A DNA stretch of 64,000 bases, from positions 186,001 to 250,000 of the forward strand of contig NW_022145554.1 in the NCBI RefSeq assembly GCF_000002235.5, written 5' to 3'. Within the stretch, counting starts at the first letter, position 1. Each line of letters begins with the position of its first letter. A model generated the notes under the pieces. It saw nothing but the letters and a program-made list of their open reading frames with translations. It was not told the origin of the DNA and searched no databases. The translations under genes and the position numbers were made by a program. The DNA is from Strongylocentrotus purpuratus. Lineage: Eukaryota; Echinodermata; Echinoidea; Camarodonta; Strongylocentrotidae. Below are positions 43,469 to 52,746 of the stretch, piece after piece.

Positions 43469-44749
43469 TCAGGTAGCGCGACTGAAAGGCCTCGTCGCGA
43501 CTTTCCTTCTAACTTATTCTTCTTTAAGTTTATATTACTACCATCACTACACACGAGGCGTCATTTCTATTGCATCATCACCTGCACTGATCAACCACAT
43601 GGAGACAAATAGTATTATACATTTATCATGGCGCGTAAGACCGCGCCGGTCCGTGACACAGTCCTACATCAGCAAAGAACGCCTTGTATGCAACTGACAT
43701 TTAACTCTTGTTCAGATATGGCGCGTAATTTAATCGCCGAAAACTGGCTAAAGAATCAGGGTCCCGCTCTAGTCTGAACATCGGATCTGAAGATTATAAC
43801 TGGGCGGGGTTTGCGTGAGCGCTCCCAATAATTGGTCAGCTGTCATGTCAACTGACCCGGTCAATATTATTTCCTTTATGATTTTGTTTTCTAGTCTGTA
43901 CGCTTCTTTCGATTGTATGATTTTTTTTATACGGCGTTCCTTTTATATACGAGTTTCGTCTACATTTCAAAGAGTCTGAACAGCCTATTAGGTCATTTAT
44001 GTACTTACTATTTGCGCGTTTTGTATATATTTATATATACATGTGAAGCGTAAACATGATAACGCCCAATTTAAATGTATGTATGTACATATATGTATAT
44101 GATACTCATTAATTCATTTATTAATTTATTGATTCATTCATTAAGAAAACACCGCGGGTTTGCCACGGTATTTGTAAACGAGCCTTAAATGTTTGCTTGA
44201 ATGAAGTCTGATTGTAAAAAATATTGTATGATGCATGCCAAATATGGTTTGAAAATCTATGTCAATTTTAAATTAATGATTTATCAATGACACCGTTAGG
44301 GCAAGGAGCAACTATAATTAAGAAAGATTTCCTGTATATTATGATGAAGATAATAAAGTACAATTTAGTCTCTGCATTTATAAATATGCTAAAAAACGAT
44401 TGATTTTTCAATTATAAGTAATCAACATAGTATAAAGAGTCGGGCTCAAATCCCGCCATGCGAAGCCCCTGATATAGACAGTTTCTTACAATAGCTTACA
44501 ACGCTGCTATTATGCTATATTTTGTTTGTTTGGTAAATTATTCAAGAAGTGAATATTAAAGAGAGCCCCGGGTAATAAACCACCTGAATAATAAACTTCA
44601 TTGAATGTTTTATGAGTGGATATTCCATCTTAACTGCATGATCTAAACATATATGAAACCAGATGCCGTACCTTGCTTTAATTATGGAGTGAGGAGCCGG
44701 TGTTGAAAACTTGAAAGCATCTTCGGATGATAATTTCCTACTTTGTAAA

Positions 44750-45063
44750 GGCCTGGCCACACATAGGGGACACATGGAGGACGCACGGCCAGCGCATTGG
44801 AAATTTACAATTTTGGCCAGTGCGTTGTCGTTCGCTAGGTGTGCGCCATCGAACGTTACTTGTTCGTCGAGCGCGCTGGACCAATGCCAGACATACGCGG
44901 AGCACACGCCCTGTATACGCGCAGCGCGCTGGCAACACGCTATGCATTCGGCGTCAGCTCGCTTGCTTCTCCCAAATTGTGACAAAAGTCAGGCTCACGA
45001 CTTTTTCCGATTTTCAATGCGCCGGTCGTGCATCCCCCATGCGCCCCTATGTGTGACCGGGCC
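44750..45063. mobile_element. GGCCTGGTCACAC MITE, copy in duplication unit 2
   Basis: Same 314-bp element as 39491-39804, carried along by the segmental duplication and differing by a few bases. Confidence 0.8.
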
Positions 45064-46610
45064 TTAAGCGATATATCTTTACATTCTGTACTCTGGGTCT
45101 TCTTAATAATGAATAGAAGAAAAAATACAAATCACCCAATTGTGTCGCTTGTTTCTGTTAACAAGGAATTGGCTGCATGTTCTGCAAAATGTAAAAAAGG
45201 AAGAATAAGAAGGAGGAGGATTAGACACATATATGAGGACTGCCTAAAAGGACTGAGGACTTATTGAAAATCTAACCTATCAATGAGAAACGGCTGACAC
45301 TGAAAAGCCTAGTAGGAATAATTTAAATCTCCGTACTCGCAACATTCGAAGCTTGGTTTTCTGTTTTACACCTCAAAATCTGTGCTCGAGTGAGTACTGA
45401 AGGGTATACGTGACGCAATAATTCATCTTTATGACGTCATTAGACAAGACAGGTGACTCCGGGGTTGCCCTTGAGCTTTCGTCAAATAGTATTGAGGAAT
45501 CAGAGGTTATTTCGAAAACGACCGGTATCCAATGACATGATTTTTGCTATTCTTTCTGTCAAGTATAGTCGAAATAGCTTGTATTCCTGATCTAGACAGA
45601 TTTGAATTCTGAATGGATGTTCCAATTTCATAACTACTTGTTTAAATGTTGTGTGTGGCTCTGGCAGTGATCCGAAGCAGATGAATGAAAGCCATCTTAT
45701 CCCATGCATCATTATAATTCAAGTCTGTTGTGCACCAAGGGAGAAGGCGTTTAGGAGATTAACAGAAATTAATGATATTTGTGTACACTTTCTGTTTATC
45801 GGTCCGGTTTCTTTAAATATTTGGCCATACTGCTTATCTTATTTTCTCCTTTTATACAAATGAACTTGTTACAAAGGTTGGGCTGCCCTTTAAAGAGTTA
45901 ATAACGAATATGAATCCAAACGCTGTTATTTTTATTTGTTCAATATTCATGTGATTATGAAGATTGATATAGCCCTGATAGCTAGCGAGTTTAAACTCCA
46001 CATAATATCATTTTGCTATCTACTGCCACTTAGTTTGTCACTTTCATGTTTTCTTTGCTTTTGTTATTATTGTCCAATTTATATAAATTTGTTTGAAACA
46101 TCGCGGTTTAGAAATTATAAGGAGTTGATCAGGGGGAACTTACTTTTTATGTCGTGTTTATAATTCATTGATATCCTTATCAAAATTGTCATAGTGTCCT
46201 AATTTTCATTATAACCGTCCCATTACTAGAAAACTCATTAATGTACAGTGCGTCCCAGAAAAAAACAAAACCGAGACCTATCGATGTTTCAACAATTATA
46301 ATTAATAAATGACACATATTTGGAAAACTTAGATCCTCTTCTTTCATTTGATGCAACTCATATGATACATATTTCACGCATGAGTGATTAAAAGCGATTT
46401 GAAGAGAGGAAGCCAAAAAGTCATTTGGCGGGCGGTATCTGAATTTCAAGGAGAAAATCACATTTCTAGAAAGTTCAATTTCTGCTCTTTCATATGACAC
46501 CTTAATCAGGAAAAAAAAAGCCAGGAATAACAAAGTTCTGTTTGTTTAAAGTAATGCTTGCATTTCCATAATTTTGATCAAACGAGTTCGTATTTCACTG
46601 GCTACCTGCC

Positions 46611-46754
46611 GTAGCAACAAACAGAGTTGACAAAAGACTTAACTCCGTTTCGTTTAAGATCAGCCATGCATCAGGTCTTTCGTCTTCTTTTTGCATGGTT
46701 GATCGTCAACGAAACCGAGTTAAGTCTTTTGTCAACTCGTTCGTTCGTTGCTAC
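46611..46754. mobile_element. Foldback element with ~60-bp arms, copy 2
   Basis: Duplicate of 41350-41493. Confidence 0.75.
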
Positions 46755-47682
46755 TCGTTGCTACATTGAACAATAACAATACGTAGTACGCATGCCAATT
46801 ACACAATTTTGATCGGATTCTAGAACCTCCTAGAACGTATTATACATGGCCATGCCCCTAAAATTCTGGAAGAGAGACCCTTAAATCCCTTATTATATAG
46901 TTATACATTGATGTAATTGCCATGACTATGATAATACATTGATGTAACTAGGGTAGTACATTGATGGAACTAGGGTAATGCATTGATGTTACTATGGTAA
47001 TACATCGATGTAACTATGTTAATACATTGATGACACCATTGTAATAAATATGTGTCTCTTACCGTGTAACTAACTTAAAATAAGCCTGGGGTTCCTTTAT
47101 ATTGAGCTTTTGACAGCACACCTAATAAATGAATTACGTCCGACGTCCATTGGGCCTACATTTTGTATTACTTGATAGCTTTTAGCGGCTTTAGCAGTAG
47201 CGTATCCATTGCTTATTATGATTGATCTTACCAATTTGTATCGAACACAATGCAATTTTGTATGAATATGACATTCAAATAATCACAGCGCGATGCTAAC
47301 GTGTCACACTTCGTACAATATTAAGTGATGACGGTGTTACATATAATGTTATTGATCCGCTTTTGTCTACCTCATTCTTTCAGATGAGAGGGAATCAATT
47401 TTTGGTTTTTCATTCTATTTATCGGCTGTCGTTGTCTCGAGATGGAACATGGGAAAACCATCATCAAAGTATAGTGTGTAACTCTTCGCAACCTCCTATA
47501 GATATTTGGTTTGTAAACTAGATTTAAAAAATCAGACGAGTTATTAGAATATTCCGTGAACTTTGGGCTAAGCAGAATTGTTTAAATTACCAGTAATCCG
47601 CTTTTAAAAGAGAAGATCGACTTTTCCTGTGATTCTGATCTTAGACGAAAAGCAATTGCGCGAAACAGGTTTATGAAGAAAA

Positions 47683-48660
47683 ATGGCGACTACAACTTCT
47701 CTCATCTTCTTAAACAACCCAGAAACCGAGGCAGATCTGGAGGCTGTCAATATTGCACTTGGCATTCTGAACATCTTTCTTAGCTTGGCTTTGAATGGGA
47801 TCGTCTTAGTCGTTCTTAGACACCAAAAAGAGCTCCAAGAATACATGCGAGTTCTCTACCAGATTCTTGCAGTATCAACTATGGCTTTTGCTGTCCTTTT
47901 CAACTTGTGGAGCATATTCTGGTTCTCACTTAAAAGCACGAAGAGTTGTGGGATAACCAGCATGGTATTTCCCTTAGGATATCAAGTCTCCTTGATGTCC
48001 ATCATGGCTTGCTTATGTGGAATCAGTTTCCATCTTTATCTCCTCGTCACGAGACCACTACGCTACTACACGATCATGACCAGAACACGATTTTACTTCA
48101 GTCTGGCGTCCACTTTCTTGGTGATACTGCTGATCTGTTTGATGTATTTACCCATTCCAGAATCGCCCTTCATAAAATTGGTGATAGCAGACTGCTTAGA
48201 CCAAGACCCCAGTTCCCAAGGCCAATGGACATCACTGTTCCACACCATTGTTCTGGTATGTCCAGTTTTTGCGACGATGGCATTTACAACGATAATTTAT
48301 ATCAGGCTACTGTTCATGGTGTGTAATTTAAGAAATGTCGCACCCGTCCCTGAAAATGTCCATAATGATCCCGCACGGGATGCAAACATGAACTTAGGTC
48401 GACCGAGCAAGAGGAACTTCAAAGGTTTCTTCACGATTCTTCTTCTTACAGGTTCTTTTTATATAGTGTGGGCTCCTTATGCCTTATCAATCGTCATACC
48501 GATTCATCCGATTTTTCAGCGTATTGTTTACAATCTTCGTCTTTGCATGACATCGGTGCAGCCCCTGGTTTACTTGGTGACCAACTCTGAAGCGAGAAAA
48601 CTGTGCCTGACATCGCTCCGTCAGTGCCTCAACAAATTGACTAGGAAGATTAATATTTGA
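47683..48660 (+). CDS. Receptor R12, intronless GPCR, 325 aa
   Basis: ATG at 47683. As in R11, an out-of-frame ATG lies 10 bases before it (47673). The first ~24 residues match R11. TM1 then switches to ILNIFLSLALNG, so the duplication border falls here. TM2 reads LAVSTMAFAVL (Thr where others have Asn at the 2.50 position). TM3 ends FHLYLLVTRPLRYY (HLY 117-119). Loop 2 has ADCLDQDPSSQGQW, TM5 VCPVFATMAF. Loop 3 is of intermediate length (NVAPVPENVHNDPARD). TM6 reads VWAPYALS, TM7 QPLVYLVTNSEARKLC. The stop TGA replaces the Arg codon of the usual RKTNIRG ending, so it is two residues shorter. Confidence 0.92.
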   Translation: MATTTSLIFLNNPETEADLEAVNIALGILNIFLSLALNGIVLVVLRHQKELQEYMRVLYQILAVSTMAFAVLFNLWSIFWFSLKSTKSCGITSMVFPLGYQVSLMSIMACLCGISFHLYLLVTRPLRYYTIMTRTRFYFSLASTFLVILLICLMYLPIPESPFIKLVIADCLDQDPSSQGQWTSLFHTIVLVCPVFATMAFTTIIYIRLLFMVCNLRNVAPVPENVHNDPARDANMNLGRPSKRNFKGFFTILLLTGSFYIVWAPYALSIVIPIHPIFQRIVYNLRLCMTSVQPLVYLVTNSEARKLCLTSLRQCLNKLTRKINI

Positions 48661-48871
48661 GGTCGATCAAGGTTGATCGAGGTTGATGGTACGTGCTAAA
48701 CTGAGATATCGGGTCACCCAATATTTTGACACATAATTATCGTTTGATCCTGATCGCCGTTGTTGTCGTGGTGAAGCTTATTAAGCTGAGTTAAGAGCTT
48801 TAGGACTTTATCAAGCCTGATAACAATAGTTCACACTGAAATATTACTTGGAGAGAACCTTGTGATCAATT

Positions 48872-48892
48872 CAGGCGCGGATCCAGGATTTC
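48872..48892. mobile_element. Solo hAT-like MITE terminus at a rearrangement joint
   Basis: CAGGCGCGGATCCAGGATTT is the left-end sequence of the MITEs at 1520 and 24921. It is followed at once by receptor TM6/TM7 sequence, and no right end is found. Confidence 0.6.
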
Positions 48893-48894
48893 TA

Positions 48895-49087
48895 AGCTAT
48901 AGCATTCGTCATACCGTTTCATCCCACTTTTCAGCGTATTTTGTACAATCTTCGTCTTTGCATAACATCGGTGCAGCCCCTGGTTTACTTGGTGACCAAC
49001 TCTGAAGCGAGAAAACTGTGCTTGACATCGCTCCGTCAGTGCCTCAACAAATTGACTACTATTAGGAAGACTTATAGTCGAGGTTGA
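48895..49087 (+). pseudogene. C-terminal receptor fragment after R12
   Basis: Starts inside the end of TM6 (AIAFVIPFHPTFQRILYNL) and runs through TM7 (SVQPLVYLVTNSEARKLC) to the tail and TGA at 49085-49087, with a small insertion in the tail (TTGACTACTATTAGG). The preceding 200 bases match the flank between R5 and its fragment at 15779, so this two-part arrangement was probably duplicated as a unit. Confidence 0.88.
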
Positions 49088-49580
49088 TCAAAGGAGAGCG
49101 ACTGAAAGGCTTCGTCACAATTTCCTTCTAACGTACTCTTCTTTAAAGTGTTATTACTACCGTGTGCCCGGTACACACGAGACGTCATTTTGATTGCATC
49201 ATCGCCAGCGCTAATCAACCACATGGAGACGAATAGCCGACGCACCAGTTATCCCGTCCAGTGTGAGCAATGCAGGAGCAACGTGTATTTTACTTATCAT
49301 GGCGTGTCCAAGACACTGACCTAGAGGTCAGTCCTACATCAACAAAGGAATCCTCGTGTACAACGGATATTTAACGCTTGTTGAGTCATGGAGCGGTTAA
49401 CCGCGGCAACAACAAAAATTCCGCCGCGGTTTCTTTTAATTCGTGTTAATGAGTGGCACCTCCGCGCAACAAGTGGCTTGCGCGCGTTCACTGAGCTCTG
49501 TTTTACAAACAGAACACTTTACCTCATCATAAAAAAATAAATCAAAAACCACCGCGGCTTCGCCGTGTCATATCTGAACC
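49088..49580. other. Downstream module after the R12 fragment
   Basis: The standard downstream module (CGACTGAAAGGCTTCGTCAC, CCGCCGCGGTTTC). The inverted repeat is degraded, and ~60 extra bases (ACGCACCAGTTATCCCG) lie near 49230. Confidence 0.55.
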
Positions 49581-49585
49581 AGGAT

Positions 49586-49848
49586 CCAATCCAAAAGATA
49601 TTTGATATAGCGCCTTTTCCTTGCAGTTACAAAGCGCTGCACACACGCTCCACAATGTTTGGGCCACTTAAAAACAAAAGTTAAACACTTCTCAGAGATC
49701 AGTAAAGTAAAGTATATGTAGGCTGTTAATAGAGTGATTCCTAGCAGAATAGATGTGACTTGAGTAGTGTCTTGAACTGGTCAACAGATGAGGCCGTCTG
49801 CACAGCAGTAGGTAGTTGGTTCCACCGTTTTGCAGCAACCGATGGAAA
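49586..49848 (-). mobile_element. Very short LINE 3' end, reverse strand
   Basis: The reverse strand reads AAKRWNQLPTAVQTASSVDQ and FKTLLKSHLFC then stop, the end of a LINE reverse transcriptase, followed by the GCGCT...GCGCTATATCAAAT tail. AGGAT flanks it at 49581-49585 and 49849-49853. Relatives at 32320 and 35707 show the empty site. Confidence 0.8.
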
Positions 49849-49887
49849 AGGATGTAGAACACATTTACATTTTTCATATATACTTAT

Positions 49888-49975
49888 TACTTGCTGACTA
49901 ATATAGAAGCAAGGAAATTGTGTGTGGAGGCTCCCTGTCAGCTAGTGCCTGCAAAAAAAAATTGAAGAATATTAG
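49888..49975 (+). pseudogene. Fossil tail of an older receptor
   Basis: Reads YLLTNIEARKLCVEAPCQ, very close to YLVTNSEARKLC of live receptors, then loses frame. Fourth member of the fossil-tail family. Confidence 0.75.
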
Positions 49976-49997
49976 GATTTAGTTCATCTTATCGCTA

Positions 49998-50060
49998 TAC
50001 GACGTCGTATAACGAAACGTCGTATAGCGAAACGCCTGAGCATCGTTTCGAACGAAAACT
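49998..50060. repeat. ACGTCGTATAACG block
   Basis: ATACGACGTCGTATAACGAA followed by ACGTCGTATAGCGAAACG: two head-to-tail near-copies, each partly palindromic. The same block follows receptors at 17213, 23970, 28630 and 32461. Confidence 0.75.
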
Positions 50061-50202
50061 GGCTAAAGAATCAGGGTCCCGCTGTATTCTGAACGTCGGA
50101 TCGCACAAAAATCGTTTATCTGGGCGGGGGTTTTTGTGAGCGCTCCCAATAATTGGTCTGCTGTTATGTCAACTGACCCAGTCAACAATTATTTTCTTAA
50201 TG

Positions 50203-52079
50203 ATAATAATAATAACTAGAAATGCAATCGTGTCACAACGATGTGCGTGCAATGACGCCATGTTTCTACGTGTCAAACGAAAGAGCTACTCTCGGACTAT
50301 CCAGAGCAATTTGTACGAAGTCTGTAGCTTCTGTGATATTGGAGATAGGTAGGGCGAAAGAAAAGCCTCAACAGTGACCTTGATGGGATAGTAGTGACTA
50401 TGCCTACGGAGTTTGAAAGAAATTGGGATAGGGGAAAGAACCTAGAAAGGGCTCGCAAGCACTGCGTGCAAAAACCAATGGGATTTGGTGCATGTTCGTC
50501 ATTGCAATCAAGATCGTTCTGGGGGCCAAAAGCCTGAACCCGATATGCCCCATAGACAATGCGTGTAATGCATGGGCGGAAAACGTACAGGATCTGTATT
50601 ATGACCGGAGTTAAATTGTTTTTTCTCTCTCTCTTCACGTCTCTTTATGGGCCGTATTTGGTATCATTAGAAAGAGAATTTCATGGTTGTTATTGTAAAC
50701 CACTCTTTTTTTTCTTATGATAATCCTATCGAAACACGTGATGTAAAATAGATTTATAGGACAAAATGGTGTCTTAAATGGCACCCTTGACCAATTTCAA
50801 AAATCCGGCCAAAAGGTGCCCTGCGTATTGAAACTCGTCATGTCACTGCAAATTTTCAAGGAAAAAAAAGGACGTTTAAGGGGCGAAAAGCAGTCTGAAA
50901 AAATGACGTCATAGTCGATACGTGTTAGATTCGGGCGGAAACTCGGCGGAATTCGTTTAGTGACCTTTGTTCAAATGCGATTTACTCACAATTTTCTGTG
51001 TGAACATATACTATACTTGGTATCATGCGAAAGGGCACTCCATTGCGGTCAGTTTGACACCATTGTTATCTCCGCGCAATGTATTGCACGCATTAAACGC
51101 GCTATTACGTAATGCATAGTAAATTCATCGTTTTTTGACGATAACTTTGCAACGAGGGCATTACAGTTTACTAAACTTGGCAGGCAGTTGTCACGTATAT
51201 GGATACATATGTGTGCAAAGTTTCATTGATGTAGGTATAAAAATCGCCATTTTAGAGCAAGTTTAAGTTATTTTGGAATTTTCTTGAAAATGGCGAATTT
51301 GGAGGACATTTTTCTCAAAGTCAGTCAGTGTAAGGTTATATAATTTTCTATATGGCTGGAAAGGGCATATCTTCAAGTATCTAAATCCAAAAAAGGGTAC
51401 GGATTTGCCAAGCCATAATGGAGATACGGCCATAGAAAGAAAGCCAATTCCCAGAACTTTAGAGGGCGCTATTTATGTTTTGCAAAGCCGTTAGAGCGTG
51501 AAATTTGGCATGGCTATGTGCAATTATGAGATAAAGATACTGTGTGATTTAAATACAAAAAGGAATTTATATGAGAAAGTTATGGCAGTTTTAGATTATT
51601 TAGGGGTCAATTTTTCAAGAATTTGAGAGATTGTTGACGGAGACGGTTTCAGATTTGAATTTTGAGTATGAAGATGGCATTTTGAAGGGCAAGATATAAG
51701 TCGCAGACGAAAGGACATCTCTTAGACTATCGAGAGGAATTTGTTAGAAATGTGTAGGATCTAGGATAGTGGAGATAGGAAGGAAGATAGAAAGGCCTTA
51801 AAATGGACCAGAAACGGACAAAATGGCGCCTGGACGGTTATGCATGGGTGATTTCGAAAATCGAAAAAGTAGGTGACCTTGATGAGATGCTAGAGACTAT
51901 GCCTATGAAATTTGAAATGAAAAGGACATGAGGAAAGCACCTAACTAGGAATAACAAACACTACGTGCAAAACGAATGGGATTTTTGGACGATAAGGAAA
52001 ACACTACTAAGGAGGAGAATATTAATGGGGCAGAATGTGAACGAAAACAAGGCAATGACGAAGGTTCGTCATTGCAATA
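50203..52079. mobile_element. Unrecognised ~1.9-kb non-coding insertion
   Basis: Interrupts the spacer text seen uninterrupted near 38600-38640. Begins with (AAT)n and ends in a perfect hairpin, GCAATGACGAA-GG-TTCGTCATTGC (about 52052-52075). A diverged direct repeat links 50280-50500 and 51715-52000 (GGAGATAGG, GTGACCTTGATG, GACTATGCCTA). No ORF of note. Could be a non-autonomous transposon. The family is not recognised. Confidence 0.45.
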
Positions 52080-52169
52080 ATAATAGTTCAGTTCTTGTAT
52101 AGCGCATAATACGTTATGAAATAACATCTCTGTGCGCTTCCAAAGAGCTTTTGAAATTATTACCCTAGC
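52080..52169 (-). mobile_element. LINE/SINE 3'-tail fragment
   Basis: (AAT)n then CTTGTATAGCGCATAA and CTGTGCGCTTCCAAAGAGC: the tail signature shared with 811-880, 49586-49640 and 63590-63650. Only the tail is present. Confidence 0.5.
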
Positions 52170-52746
52170 TTAAAGGGATAGTTGAGTTCTGTTTTCAGAC
52201 CGCAAATGCCTTCAAAGTGCATGGTTATTGCTCTTATTCTTATCTATGACATTTTTAGTGCCCTTTTAGAACCTAAAGATTGCTATGAAGGTAATTTTAG
52301 ACCCCAAAATGTGTGAAATTTAGCCAATACGATCATACCAATTCAGCTCCACTTTCAAAAAAAATTTGGTGACCGTTAAATAATTATTCAATTATTTAAT
52401 TAAAAACAACAATACATGGGCCGGCTGGTTGTGCGTAATAAAACCAACTGTAAATTTCTAACAAAAACGCCAATATCGGCATTGGCTGAAATGTGACGTA
52501 AAAGGCGCTATTTCATTTTTGCAACAGCTTTTTCAAATTATCTAATATTTGCGGTGGTACACAAGTATTAGAAATCGTTATATTTATGGATATTTCAGCC
52601 GTCTCTGAACTGATTTTGATCAAACAAAGATGTTTTTGTCATTTAAATTGCATGTTCTTTCGAATTTGACACTCAGTTTTTCATAATCTCACAATAAAAT
52701 TATTTTGTGTAGCGCCCTCTGCAACAGAACTCAACTATCCCTTTAA
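52170..52746. mobile_element. Complete MITE with TTAAAGGGATAG ends
   Basis: Ends TTAAAGGGATAGTTGAG and CTCAACTATCCCTTTAA are perfect inverted repeats of ~22 bases. Flanks TACCCTAGC and TAACCTAGC look like a 9-bp target duplication with one mismatch. 577 bp, AT-rich, no transposase. A truncated reverse copy is at 22690. Confidence 0.85.

Larger units (their letters stand above)
43469..47660. other. Duplicated spacer, copy 2
   Basis: Matches 38210-42480 at an offset of 5259-5260 with scattered single-base differences. Two deletions of ~50 bases (near 46830) and ~36 bases (near 47348) reduce the offset to 5177 at R12. A cluster of differences at 44471-44545 stands out. Confidence 0.8.

Noticed and set aside
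40240-45712. Reverse-strand 70-codon ORF in duplicated spacers, with a relative at 18817-19020
   Set aside because: The older paralogue differs by many amino-acid changes and a length change, and the 54.1-kb copy is broken. No sign of protein-level constraint.
40676-46163. 75-codon hydrophobic + strand ORF in the duplicated spacers
   Set aside because: The 19.3-kb paralogue has the frame disrupted. Identity of the two open copies is explained by recent duplication.
21902-48326. Overlapping ~105-codon ORFs in a second frame of R6, R9, R10, R11 and R12 (e.g. 34501-34818)
   Set aside because: They lie wholly inside receptor genes, lack recognisable domains, and stay open because the main frame is conserved. 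R2 and R5 do not keep them.
50203-52079. LTR-type element suggested by direct repeats near both ends
   Set aside because: The repeats are strongly diverged, lack usual LTR ends, and nothing between them resembles a retroelement protein.
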